In this document: piece after piece, positions 1 through 10,971 of the stretch
How the letters are laid out: every line of letters starts with the position of its first letter
Position numbering within the stretch: the first letter of the stretch is position 1
Assembly (NCBI GenBank): GCA_019649035.1
Contig: BMAT01005576.1
Span: forward strand, 243,424 to 280,791
DNA: 37,368 nucleotides
Source: Elysia marginata
Taxonomy: Eukaryota > Mollusca > Gastropoda > Plakobranchidae
Direction of reading: 5' to 3'
Notes under the pieces: model-generated
What the model was told of the DNA's origin: nothing
Databases searched by the model: none
Seen by the model: the letters and a program-made list of their open reading frames with translations, nothing else
Position numbers and translations under genes: made by a program

Positions 1-540
1 CCCTCACACACACAAATCTCAACCCCAAGCGTTTTTTTTTTCAAAATATTTTAATACACGCTCAGGCAGCCCCCATAATCTAGCGAAAAACCTACAATAA
101 GCCTTGTATCGGCTGCGCAGCGAGTGTGGGCCTCAAGGCTAGGCTTGCCAACACTTCCGCGCCATCGCCCTCTCTCTTATCCTCACAAGATAGGAGCCAA
201 TCGGGAAGAAGGATCGCCTTTTCTAGCCTATTCTTGATTTCTGTGGCTGTGGGTGTTATCTTCGTCGACGCGCAAAGTTTCTAATAACAACTTAGATGTA
301 CAAAATCTAATGCCCTGTATGATTAACTATTCCTTTAGTTCATATATGAAAGAAATTATGCTGAATTTATTTTGGTTGGAAAAAAGTAGGCTATAAAACA
401 GTTAGGCCTATACATATATGTAAACTTGGGTAAAAGAACAAAACATAAATTATCACTCGCTTAAAATTTATATTTTAGGTTACATTTTTCATGCAGTTTT
501 ACATGTGGACTAAGAGACCATTATAATAATAATTATTATT
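1..540. other. Upstream intergenic sequence, no gene seen
   Basis: No open frame or splice-bounded coding stretch is convincing here. The first 300 bases are less AT-rich than the rest and include a short CA repeat at the very start. Nothing recognisable was found. Confidence 0.5.
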
Positions 541-835
541 CTTTTATGACCTTTATAATCATAATGATAATAATAGTAGTAATAATAATAATATTTCAAT
601 AATGGTATTAATGATAAAAATAGTAATAATAACAATAACATTAACAATAATAATGATAATAATAATAATAATAATAGTAATAAAAAATAATAATAACAAT
701 AATATTAATAATAATAATAATAATAAATAAATGATAATAACAAATATAGTAAAAGTAATCATAATTAATTATTATTCTGATGATGATGGCGATGATGATA
801 GCAATAACAACAACAAAATTAAAAAAAAATAAAGT
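525..835. repeat. AAT/TGA trinucleotide microsatellite region
   Basis: The stretch is nearly all degenerate AAT, AAC and GAT triplets, with runs of AATAATAAT near 655-730 and GATGATGGC-like triplets near 780-800. Long open frames of Ile, Leu and Tyr on the minus strand are a by-product of this composition and not genes. Confidence 0.9.
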
Positions 836-1186
836 AATGATCTGTAGTGTAAACAGAAACAACGAGGAGGACAAGTTTATAACGATGAACTAAAGGTTTC
901 GTCTGCGTTATCGATATTTTCAGTTGTACAAGAAGGCTATCTAGTGACCTTTAACCTCTCCTTTCGTGTATTCTCGAAATAAGATTTCAAAACTGAGGCG
1001 TTGCATGGGTTAGCATTTTTCATTAAAAAATCTTACACTGCATTTAGCGAAAAAGATCTTTTTCAGCCGGATATAAAACTAGAACAGTCTATATATTTTA
1101 TTTCGAAAGCAAACCATAACAAAATAGGGATGCGGCTCTATGACTCTTCATTATGGAAACAAGAAAAATAGTAACTGCTGTACGTG

Positions 1187-1200
1187 ATTGCTAGGCAACC
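1187..1200 (-). promoter_or_regulatory. X-box (RFX transcription factor site) upstream of the 176-aa gene
   Basis: Read on the minus strand the bases are GGTTGCCTAGCAAT. The RFX X-box is GTTGCC, a short spacer, then AGCAAC; this copy matches except for the last base. RFX factors control cilium and flagellum genes in animals, usually from close to the transcription start. The site lies about 130 bp before a good splice donor at 1331/1332, which fits a promoter-proximal position for the gene that begins coding at 3831. One 14-bp match can occur by chance, so this is a supported suggestion. Confidence 0.5.
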
Positions 1201-1214
1201 CGTAAATAATCCTC

Positions 1215-1331
1215 GGTGAAGTAGCGGTACCGATAAAAGGGAACGGAAGAGGAAAATAAGCTGTCTTTTAGAAGTAACAGCTCAAGACAATTATTTAAGT
1301 TCCTAAACTATTAAAACTAATCGAGATCTAG
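1215..1331 (+). other. Possible non-coding first exon of the 176-aa gene
   Basis: A strong donor (ATCTAG then GTAAGG) lies at 1331/1332, just downstream of the X-box. The coding exon starting at 3831 is preceded by an acceptor (TTTTGTAAAACAG, exon from 3815) with only 16 untranslated bases, so a 5' untranslated exon must exist upstream. This is the best candidate found. The 5' edge is a guess because no TATA box or initiator is clear. Confidence 0.35.
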
Positions 1332-2055
1332 GTAAGGGTTTTTATAAATTTGAGTATGGAAGTTAAAGTATTTTTAAACAAAGAACTTTTTTACTGCAAA
1401 GTATATCTAGATTAGATATGGGGCCTACTAGATCTATGTTTGACTAATCAAGATCCACTGTCGTGGTTCGTCCTTGGATAAACGTAAAAAATGAGTCCGA
1501 GAGATAAATCCTTTTTTACACATGCTGCCAATGAGACTGACCTTTATATATCATGCAGTCTTTGCTATGGGTGACCTAAATCTCAACACGGTCATATGAT
1601 GATTGATAAAACACCAATACCTTCCGCATTTCTTCTTGCATAAAATTCTATATAGACCCTCTCAGGAAGACAAAGTCATAGGGGAGAAAATCCTGGATGG
1701 ATATAAAAAAAATAGACGCACTGATGGACTAACGTTTTCCGTTAGCCACTCATTAGTCAAGCGTCTGCTGTAAGACCCATACATAGTTTGGAAAACCAAA
1801 GCTACCTGTGGACGTTGTTACATCATACATTATTTTCATCCACTTGCAAGGTATCCACTGTGACAAATTGCATACCCCTAGTTTTTTTAATCAGCACAAT
1901 AGGAAAACCATACAAAACCAAATGAGGCCTCTATATTAAAGCACTTTTGATTCCATGTAGCCACCAATAGCAGTGGATATAAGCCTGACTTATAGGATCT
2001 AATAACTAATGAGTGACTTTATTACAGTCGACTACACTTGAGTGGACGCTGCATA

Positions 2056-2158
2056 AGTCGATTTTCAATCAAGTCGATCTTTTTCCTTGGCCCCTCTCCC
2101 TCCGGGTAACCAAAATATAAGCACTAGCACATGAGTCGATTTTCAAATAAGTCGATCT
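2056..2158. repeat. Paired 25-bp direct repeat, AGTCGATTTTCAA..AAGTCGATCT
   Basis: Copies at 2056-2080 and 2134-2158 agree at 23 of 25 bases and are 78 bp apart. Each copy contains AGTCGAT twice. Subterminal repeats of DNA transposons look like this, but no terminal inverted repeat was identified around them. Confidence 0.6.
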
Positions 2159-2262
2159 AAGAAAACTCATGCTAGCAATAAATATGACGATATTCCTTAG
2201 CTCCAGTCCTTCTGAACCACACTAAAGCTAGACAGATCGAGTCTACACCAGACCCATCGCTG

Positions 2263-2362
2263 TATAAAGATCCAAGAAGACCTTAGGAGACAATAAACCG
2301 ACCCGAGTTGCCATATAAAGATTCCTGAGAACCTTGAGAGACGTTAAACAACTCTGAAAGCA
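2263..2362. repeat. Imperfect tandem duplication, period about 51 bp
   Basis: TATAAAGAT..CC and GAGA(C)..TAAAC blocks recur at 2263-2313 and 2314-2362, with a further partial match (AGGAGGCAATAAACC) just beyond. The copies are clearly diverged. Confidence 0.55.
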
Positions 2363-3463
2363 GGAGGCAATAAACCCCTAAAACCACACTCTTACATCAG
2401 TCTTTGTAATCGACAGGATTACATGCGTTACCCCCATGACTAGGATGATGAAATAAACAAAGTGTCTAGACAACACGTCTCTCTTTCTGCCTGACTGGTC
2501 AAAGCTTCCTCCCTCCCACTCCTCTCTCACCATGAACAAGCTAGACTTGCAATTTGAGAAAAAGTCATTTTGTACAAGCACTCTATTCTTTTGTTGAGAA
2601 AATGATTTATTGAAGTGGGTGAAAGCTTGAACAAGTGTCAGGAAACCAAATCAAAATACTATGGTGTGCTTTTTTAAAAGGTCTGTCATGATTGCACCAG
2701 AACTTAAACAGCTTCAAAATTGAAACATCTGATTATAATTTATATACACTTGCAGCAACATCCGAAAAGGGAAACTTTAATATTTGCAGGCAAATTCTTT
2801 ATTAATAAGATTTTGCTTCCTAATTTTTTCATTTTTTTTTACTGGACTGCTATTGAAAAAGTCATTGGGTAAACTAAAAGGTGGGTTAGCAATACACCTG
2901 AGAAAAAGGCTTCTTTACTGAGTAAAATGTCTGATATGAAGTTGTTATTATTTTAAAGTCAAACCATTCAACTTCAAATACATGTTTGAATTTTGCCACA
3001 TTTGCTTGAGAAAGGGGTGTTTCAACTTCAATTTGAAGTTTTTAACGAAGTTGGCTTTGTGTGTTTCATATCTGCTACATCTCTCTTTCTAGCTTGTGGA
3101 ACTTAGGGACAGCAATGGAACAAGAGCATTCCAAGCAACCAACTGAATTAAAAATCATACTTGAGTGAAAACTTTATTTGATCTGTGTAAAACCTGTTCC
3201 TATTCATATAGTTAGGATAGTTTTCCATAAATTATCTTGGCCTCAGACCCTTTTTCTTGTAGTAACTCATAGTCTAGCTTAAAAAAAAATCAAAGAGCCA
3301 ATCTCTTAGTCTTACTTTCGTCTCACCACTTAGTGCCTAAATGTACATGTGTTTAGGAAAAGAAAAAAAAAGATAGATGCACCATCAGTGACTGAAAATA
3401 GTTGATAAGATGGGCAGTGTCTGTGTAAGTATCTCACGCTTTATATAAGCTGTAGTTTTACTT

Positions 3464-3584
3464 TTAAGCCTCTGCATGTTCCAAACTTTATCTCCATTGG
3501 AGATAGGCAGTGAGCAGATCAGCTTTATTGATAATAAGCCCATTCAAATTCAATGGAGGTTTTACCAGGTGTGCAGAGGCTTAA
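3464..3584. repeat. 121-bp nested inverted repeat (MITE-like hairpin)
   Basis: TTAAGCCTCTGCA at 3464-3476 is perfectly complementary to TGCAGAGGCTTAA at 3572-3584. A second inner pair (CTCCATTG near 3490 and CAATGGAG near 3550) extends the possible stem. The size and symmetry suit a miniature inverted-repeat element. Confidence 0.6.
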
Positions 3585-3830
3585 TGTGGGCAGACAAGGG
3601 AAAGCTAAGCCTTGACAGTTATATTTAAAAAGGTCCACAAGAGGCTAGGATGGACAGTTCTGACTATATATTGTTCATTTTGTTGTCGTGTGCAAAGAAC
3701 TTAAGGGATCAATGAATTAATAAGTTTATTTTCAAATGTGATACTTATAATATAAATCTATGGTCTTAGGTTTTAAACTTAAGCCAAATGATTTTATGTT
3801 CTTTTGTAAAACAGGTCCACACAGAATAAA

Positions 3831-4137
3831 ATGTCTGACAGATTCCTTAGTACCAGCAAAGGCCCAGCCTTTTGCAAGTATGCAACAAGTAAAGGCCAAA
3901 CTCTGTTTGAAAGGGGCTATTGGAATTCAATGCCAGTGAACACTTACCTAAGTGGAGATGGATTGTCTCACACTTATAGAGGTAGCGGATACTATGTTCC
4001 CTCAGAGAGGACATGGATAGACTATAAGGACTACCGTTCTCTCCCACCTCTTACGCGGAGAGATGCAATACACATGGATAGTGAAGATAAATACAGAGAG
4101 TTCCAAAGAAAGCGCGACTCAAGACCAAACCCATCTG
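3831..4137 (+). CDS. Coding exon 1 of the 176-aa gene (residues 1-102 plus one base)
   Basis: 307 bases, starting with ATG just after the acceptor ending at 3814 and closing at CATCTG before GTAAGT (4138). Curiously, AATAAA lies immediately before the ATG (AGAATAAAATGTCT). Confidence 0.8.
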
Positions 4138-7100
4138 GTAAGTATGGTTTCATTCTATAGTTCATCAAAATTTTAATGTGTAAGAAACTTACCTAACTCA
4201 CAGATTTCTAGACTAACCTAATTCTTTCAAGAATAACAAAAAGAAGTAAATGAAAAAAAACAAATGCCAGTTCACAAATAAGATAACGCATGAGCTTAAA
4301 GTCAGGTTCAACTACAGTCAAGTCCAGATAACTAAAATCCGGATAGTTCAAATATTTTCGTTCAAAGTAAAAAAAAAGACAATCTAGTTAACTCAAAGTC
4401 AAATTATCAGTCACTTGGTACTGTATTGTTACAGACATAAAGGTGAAAGAGAAAAAACTCTTGCTAATTTAGCCTACAGTCCTGAGGAAAACAATGCAAT
4501 GCGGTGAGCTGTGTGGCGCGTGCCTGTGTGTTTTTCATCTATCTACCTGGGGATGGCATAGGTGTGGGTAGAGAGGGGTAGAGAAGTATGGCACCCAACC
4601 AGTGACCACTTCTTAGACTGAAGAGGGGATAGGGGAGCGGTTGTGTCCACACTGAATGCTTATCTTGCTTGTCCATGAACAGTAATAATTGGTTAGGGTA
4701 AGTCTTTTGTCACCTTGTCTCAAGTCTCATAGTCTTTTAGCAAAAATACCAAATTTATCTTTCACTACTCAATATATGACATAACCATCAAACATTTTCC
4801 CTGAAGCATGGCACAATAAATCAGCAGGAAACTGGACCTTACCATGGGATGTCGAGCTGGCCATGTGTGATTTGAATAAAACAAAGGGTCTGTCTGTGAC
4901 AGATGTGTTAGGTATCAGCTATCACAAAGTTGTGGAGATGGACTACTGTTTTAATCAAGAAAGAAAGCTGTGATTCATAACATTCACATTCAACACAAAA
5001 AATTACTTCCAACTCAAAATTGATTCTGAGCTTACATTTAGCAGGCTTAGCGCATTTATAATGAATGTACTAAAATCATTAAAATAGGCACAGGCAAGTT
5101 CTTCAAAAAATCAAATGCTAAAAATGGAATTAGCATACTTCAGTAAATAAGAGATGCTGTTTAGGTCTGAGGATTGATAATTTTGAAACTAGAAAAAAAA
5201 TGAAATATGCCATTTTGCCAGCATAATGACAAAATAGTTACACATTAGTTCTTCTCGAAAACAAATTGTTTTAAATGTTTGCTTTTTTCATTAAATTTAA
5301 AATACATAAAACTAGTTAGGTTGTACCCAGTTTGGTCAGGCTGTTCTGTGTCAAGGGTTGTCTACCTTTCCTTCCGTAACTGAGTATTATCTCTATCAGT
5401 CTGACTATGGATAAATGTGTATCAATTAGATCTTGTTATCATTTATCTGTTCTTTTCACAAAATCTTGTTGTCAATACCTGTCTATCTCTGTCAATATCT
5501 ATCTCTCCCCCCCTTTTATTTGATTTCTTATTCTATTATTACTGTTTTTGTCCTCCTTCTTATCCTAGACATATCTCTAAATATTTTTTTTTATTCCCTC
5601 CCTTTGTATTCCTGAAACCTTTTAACTGATAACTTTCTCTTGATTTTTATGCAGTCTCATTGAAAATGATCTCTTCCACATTCTTAATGCTGTGTCCCCC
5701 CTCCCCTTGTCTTTCTCTTATCATAACTTAACTCTTTTTTCACATTGCTTTACTCTTTCTGTATATTTTTGTCTATAAGTATAACTCTCCTCCTGTCTTG
5801 TTTATTCAGTTTCATCTTTTTTGCTGTGCTGCTTTTTTTTTTTAAATCTTCACTAACCCTCTCTCTGTACCTTCCTAATTTTACCCCTCAGCCTTGTCAT
5901 GTTTCTTGTTTCTCTTCTATTTTTTTCCCTCTTTATTCTTCTTTTACTTCTTGTGCATCTGTTTTCTCTAGTATTTGCCTCTTCTCACTCTCTTTGGGGA
6001 AACTCAAAAAAGGTAAACTGTACATTTTGAAACCACAGCAGTTTACCATTGGGGAGAAAAATTTTAATGACTAGGCATAAAATAAAAACAAGACAAAAGA
6101 AAAAATAAACCACACCAATGTGTCAAGAAATTATACTCTGTTTTGTTACATACATGATAAAAAAATCATACCCTCAGCCCTATAAAACCCAATCATCTGG
6201 TTTTAAAATTTTCTATATTTGAAAAGCAAATGCTTTTCATGTACATTTTTAAAAATATAGTTGGAAAATGGGCATTTGGAAATACCAATACTATGGACAA
6301 TAGATGTGAAGAAATATGGAAATTTTCCCTTTGTTTCTAAGAAAAAAAACAAAAATCATAAAGGGAAAAATTAGCATTATAAAAAAATCAACAACACATA
6401 AACAGGAATGGGGAAGTGCTCCCTCGCAACTCTCTGGTGCGGAGGGTTTAGCAATGTTCTATTAATTTCCTCACACTAGTCACAGCATGCCTACCTGTTG
6501 AATTGTACATTATTAGCCAAAGATGTTGAACCACACAAATGTAATACAGTAGTATCCGGTTAAACGCACGGCACTTGGGAGACCCAAAAAGCGTGCGTTT
6601 AGGAGATGCGTGCACTTATGAAAAGTAGTAAAAAATACTAGTTATTTCCCTTTAGAGTACGATACATAACTATAGTAAAACCGAGTTGTTTCCCTTGATT
6701 ATATGTACAAACATCATGCTTGGACGGTAGGTAGCCATGATTAAGAAATACAGGAGGTACATCGTTTGGACAATCTTTATCGCTCTCTTTTTGTGTGTGT
6801 GTGTGGTGGTGGGGGTCTGTTCTTTTTTTTTCTCTCAGAAGATGTAGTTGTTTCTTTATTTACAAAAGTGGGATAAGTGAATTTATATCTTTTTAACAAT
6901 CTCCAAGGTTTTAGGAATTCAAACTGGCTTGGAATTAGATCTAAAGAGATTGACAACAGATGAATCACAACATTCTGACAAGGTTTAGACAACTTCTTGC
7001 ATGCTGTAAAGATCTGTGTGAAATGAAAGAAAGGCTTACGAGGAGGAAACAAAGGGGGAGGGGAGGCGTGATTAGGACAAGAAGAAAGCCTATCACACAA

Positions 7101-8966
7101 TGCTACACAAGTCAAGGGCTAGCCTACAGTCCACCTGTCACTGTCACTGTCAGTCACTTAGTAGATTACAGTATGGGCGAGGTGTTGGCAATTTGCGTCA
7201 TCTGATTTGTTCATCCACGCCCCACAGGTCTTTGCCCACCTTTTACTCTCGCTCTTCACACTAGTTCCCCCATGTCTTACCCTTCACACAACATGCGTGG
7301 GTAGGTAGGCCTGCGTTTTAACAAAGAAGATGCAAATTTCTGTGGAGTGATGCTGGCCATTCCCTCGAAACAAGCTACATGTAGCTCGCTATCGCTCGCA
7401 TCCCAGTGGTTACTTGGTCCACTTAAAAGGTGATTTTTCCCTATTTCATAGCGTGCGTTTAGCTGATATAACATGCGTTTAGGGTATACTGATTATATAG
7501 AAATAAATTGGTCATAGCGATTTGGCATTAGTTTAACCGTAGCGTGCATTTAACTGGAGTGCGTTTAACCGGATACTACTGTATGAGGTAGTTATTCTTT
7601 ATTTGTCAATGTATCCTACCGTGCAGCATGACGGCATGAACTAACAAAAAAATTACCTGATCATCTAATCATATCAGGTCATAAAAAGAATAGAAAGCAC
7701 AGGGAAAAATAAAACAACCCCCTCCCCCTCATAAACAGAAAAAGCACATCCAGATAATATGCTCAAATCAACTTCATCTTTGAAGTTTGAGGGGATTGTT
7801 TTGAACAAGACATTTTTCTAAGCTTTCAAATGTAAAAAAAATTCGTAAGTTTATCAATATTTTGTGGAAAGGATCCTGAGGTACCTTTTTTTGTATTTCT
7901 ACGTTTATGCCAAAATAAATTGCACCATTCTATTCAGCATAGTCAAATTAAAGGAAAATGTAAGATGAAAATGTTATTATCCTGGTTGGTATGGTGACGG
8001 TCGTCATCTTGAATTTTCCTTGTCAAATTTGATGATTTTCAAAAAATATCTAGTCCCACAGTTTTCATTGAATTGCTGTCCACTTTTGTAAACATTGTGG
8101 TTTTAAAAAAAAGTGTTGGCTTCTCTGGCTTTTTTTTATCAATTTTCAAAATTTACCATTTCTAAAAAAAAAAATGGAAAAAGTGTGAAAAGAATTTCTT
8201 CATAACAAGGCAGAATATTGCCAAAGCCCACATCTTTATATACCTGTCATTATCAAAAGCACCTACAAATAAAATATTCAAACAATTGATCGGGCAAAAA
8301 AATAAAAGAGGAGATTGTGCAAGAAAATAACATTTTTAAAAGAAGGCTATCTAGATTGGAAAAATACAAGGAAAACATCTAAAAATGCTGGGCTGACACA
8401 CTATTTGACAATCAAGACACCTAAGTTTTATGTATGTATGGGTGGATTTTTGTTGTGTAGAGTTAAACTTTAAAAATCTGTAAAAAAGTGGACCTCAAAT
8501 TGATATGCTTATCATTATTGATCACTCAGTTCAAAAAAGGTGCTGACCCCTCTCTCCTCCCCCCACCCCCTTAAAAACTTTTTTTTCTGATGTAGAGAAA
8601 AAGAAGGATAAATATTTGTTTCATAAAAAAAAATTTTCAAATTACTGACCATTTGCCTTGGATGTGAGTTGGTATGTTATTAAGGTATGGCTAATTTCCT
8701 AATCAAGTTTTCAATAATCACAGTTTTTGCCATTTTCCACAGGAATCTCAATGTCAGGCTATCCCATGAACTTCCCTGGAGTACCATACCCACAACTAGT
8801 ACCCTTTCACACAGATGCCTGGAGGAGAAGATGGGATGGTCCAGGCAATCTGGTTCCCCCAGCAGACAAATGGGTGCATGAGAACCCGGGCTCTCAGTAC
8901 AGAGCCTATAAATTTCACAATGAAGAGGATTTCAATAAGTTCAAGTTCATGAACCAGGGTCTTTGA
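3831..8966 (+). CDS. Unnamed 176-residue protein, two coding exons; possible ciliary protein
   Basis: Coding exons are 3831-4137 and 8743-8966. The intron is phase 1: TCT G before GTAAGT, then CCACAG before GA ATC, so Gly103 is split. The product starts MSDRFLSTSKGPAF and ends FKFMNQGL at a TGA at 8964-8966. It is soluble, has no signal peptide or membrane segment, and is rich in Tyr, Trp, Pro, Arg and Asp, with turns such as YWNSMP, GSGYY, TWIDYKDYR, DAWRRRWDGPG and DKWVHE. This Tyr/Trp/Pro-rich, low-hydrophobicity make-up resembles small axonemal microtubule inner proteins. That is a resemblance in composition, not a family match, and I cannot name it. The X-box at about 1190 points the same way. 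The ATG is chosen because it is the first one 16 bases after an acceptor and the frame stays open to the donor. The gene converges on TMEM19. Confidence 0.75.
4315..4423. mobile_element. 109-bp pogo/Tigger-like miniature element in intron
   Basis: The left end reads TA-CAGTCAAGTCCAGATAA. The right end, reverse-complemented, reads TA-CAGTACCAAGTGACTGATAA. Both ends begin CAGT next to a TA dinucleotide, the target duplication expected of pogo/Tigger/Tc1-type elements. CAGTCAAGTCCAGATAACT resembles Tigger-type termini. There is no room for a transposase, so this is an internally deleted copy. Confidence 0.55.
5470..6000. repeat. Pyrimidine-rich (CT) low-complexity tract
   Basis: The plus strand is mostly T and C (TCTCCCCCCC, CTTCTTATCC, TTTTTTTTTT) over about 500 bases. 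This makes open frames rich in Leu, Phe and Ser, which should not be taken as genes. Confidence 0.8.
6547..7581. mobile_element. 1,035-bp pogo/Tigger-like element with perfect 23-bp inverted repeats
   Basis: The left terminus CAGTAGTATCCGGTTAAACG (6547 on) is followed by CAC. The right terminus (7559-7581) is its exact reverse complement over 23 bases. Both ends abut TA (6545-6546 and 7582-7583), the target duplication used by pogo/Tigger and other Tc1-related elements. Subterminal copies of GCGTGCGTTTA occur near 6590, 7452 and 7475, with a variant (GCGTGCATTTA) near 7543. The interior has a GT repeat (6790-6806) and short open frames, none recognisable as a transposase. I read it as non-autonomous. 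The perfect ends suggest it is younger than the mariner relics nearby. Confidence 0.85.
7788..8575. mobile_element. Possible inverted-repeat element related to the one at 24.7 kb
   Basis: A GAGGGGATTG block at about 7789 and CACCCCCTTAAA at about 8564-8575 form weak inverted ends. The interior carries GGTTGGTATGGTGACGG at 7984, similar to GGTTGCCATGGTAACGG inside the element at 24706-25372. Boundaries are uncertain. Confidence 0.3.
8743..8966 (+). CDS. Coding exon 2 of the 176-aa gene (residues 103-176)
   Basis: 224 bases. The first two bases complete Gly103, then ISMSGYPMNFPG runs to FKFMNQGL and TGA. The frame across the junction is uninterrupted. Confidence 0.8.
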
Positions 8967-10540
8967 AAATTTAACAAGCTAACTAAAAAAAAAAAAAAAA
9001 AAAATTAGACAGAAAAAAAACCAGCCAAAAAGTAATTGATGCCAAAGACATTTTGAACACTTGAAAAAATCTTTTTTATTGTTGTTGTTCTAGTTATACC
9101 GCTTATATTACAGAAAATACTGGTATATTTTTAAGAGAAGTTTTAAACCATCACCTCTCACAAAACAAGAACGCTCATGAACTTGTTCATTTTATATATC
9201 CTTTATGTTTTGCTTAGAAAGCTTTTACTACTTTTTAAACTTTGAAGAAGTAATGAATGAGAAACCTTTTGTTGTCTTTTTTTTCTTAATCTAGTTTTAG
9301 CAACTTGGTGTTAATTAGTTTTGCCAAATGTTTATCCAGATATTATGTATAGTTTTTTTTTATTTGATAGAGTTTTTAAACATCTGTGTGCTTTTATTTT
9401 AATTTCCATGACAACTTTTTTATCTCCCTCAAAACATGTATAGTGAACAAAATGTTATGCGTCTTTAGAAAAAAAAGAATGTCATAAAATCTTAACGTTG
9501 ATACTAAAATTTAGACTTATTTTCTACCACAAAGAAAAGAAACCTATCTGTTTTATTGATTGTGCAATGTAAAATATAAACTCTTTACAAAACAAAAGAA
9601 AAGAAATTACAGTATTATTGAACTTGCTGGTCTGCCATATTGCAACAATTTGTATATTTATAACCCCCATACTATACTACAGCACTGAATCTGATCTCCT
9701 TTATAAAACTCTAATGTTTGTTTCTAGTAAAAATTTACAGAAATACAGTAATAAGTTTTTTCTCTCTAGATAATATAATGCCTGTTGAAGCCATCCAAAT
9801 GTAAAACTTAGAAAATAAGAATGCTTCCCTATTAATATTCATATCAAGTTAATATATACACAACATTTCAGGAATTATAGGAAGAAAAAACATCAATGAC
9901 ACTACGCATCAAGTCTACAATTTTTACGATTTATTCCTCAGAAGTAATAAGACTTGACTTCTTAAGGCAGGACAATGTCTAAAAATATTTTTAGATCCCT
10001 GCTTATCATTTACATCAGAATATTTTTCGCCTTTAAGATGAAATTAGAATTTTGTGTTCAATAGTTGCCTCTATTCAAGCTTTTCTGATTATAATGTTTT
10101 ACACGAGAACTTTGATGGCAATTGATTTTCTTGAGAGATACTTTTTTCTGAGCTCTTTTATTCATACTGTCACAAATTTTGACAATCCTTATCATGTCCT
10201 ACTTTTGAAACCTAGAATTGCCTTTGAAAATTTGAAGAGAAAGCCTTGCCTTTTCTCTAATCTACTGTTTTGACATAAATATAGACATAATTGTAAAATG
10301 GAACAAACAGGAACTTTAAAAATTAAGCTATGCATGTATTTCCTTTCTTTGTTTTTCAGGTAAAAAGGGGTGGAAAGATTGGGCAAAGTCATGAGAGTAT
10401 TAAGATATACAAAGAGTATTAGGATATACAAAGACTGCTGTTCCCTAACCATTAAGTGACTAACAAGTTTGGTTCACACTTGTTTACCTCATTCTACCTG
10501 TCCATTTTCTCTCCAAATAAAACTATTTGTTTCTTTATTT
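8967..10540 (+). other. Probable 3' untranslated region of the 176-aa gene
   Basis: AT-rich, with no coding stretch of interest. A run of A follows at about 8985-9004. The first exact AATAAA after the stop codon is at 10516-10521, giving a 3' UTR of about 1.55 kb. A shorter form using a variant signal (for example AATATAAA near 9575) cannot be excluded. Confidence 0.45.
10516..10539. terminator. Back-to-back polyadenylation signals for the convergent genes
   Basis: AATAAA at 10516-10521 is the first canonical signal downstream of the 176-aa gene. TTTATT at 10534-10539 (AATAAA on the minus strand) is the first canonical signal downstream of the TMEM19 stop at 11959. Only 12 bases separate them. 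Confidence 0.45.
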
Positions 10541-10971
10541 CTAAATTGCTCTTGTTCAAATTATTTAAATATTAAATTTTTAAACATTATTTTAGTATAT
10601 CCATTAAGTTTAAAAAGAAATAATGTTCTTCAGATACTCAAACCAAAACTATTGTATTAGAATATATCTTCAGAAAGGCAAATAATATCAACAAACTCCT
10701 CTTCTAGATGTGACATTTTTACTATTTATAAGATTTAGGAAAGTAAGCTTAGCCTTAATTTAAATAATTATTCTTTGCAAAACTTGTAAAATAATAAGGA
10801 ATGAAAAGAATATGACAAAATACTGCTTTTAAAAAAACACAGTCAAAAACACACAATTATGAAATAGAAAATCCAAATCAAAACTATCATTCTTATATTG
10901 ATAACAACATACAAGAAAAAAAGAATGGGCATTGAAATAGTTATAGAGCAGAATATCATTAATATTTTGCC

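Larger units (their letters stand above)
1332..3814 (+). other. Probable first intron, with short repeats
   Basis: The interval runs from the donor at 1332 to the acceptor ending at 3814. It holds a 25-bp direct repeat (2056-2080 and 2134-2158), an approximate 51-bp tandem duplication (2263-2360), and an inverted-repeat hairpin at 3464-3584. No convincing coding exon was seen. Confidence 0.35.
4138..8742 (+). other. 4.6-kb phase-1 intron of the 176-aa gene
   Basis: Donor GTAAGT at 4138, acceptor CATTTTCCACAG ending at 8742. It holds a small Tigger-like element (4315-4423), a pyrimidine-rich tract (5470-6000), a 1,035-bp inverted-repeat element (6547-7581) and a possible second inverted-repeat element (about 7788-8575). 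No extra exon with a matching phase was found. Confidence 0.75.

Noticed and set aside
559-874. Minus-strand frames rich in Ile, Leu and Tyr
   Set aside because: They are translations of an AAT/GAT microsatellite.
5417-6074. Several overlapping plus-strand frames of 60-109 codons
   Set aside because: They come from a CT-rich low-complexity tract in an intron; composition alone explains them.
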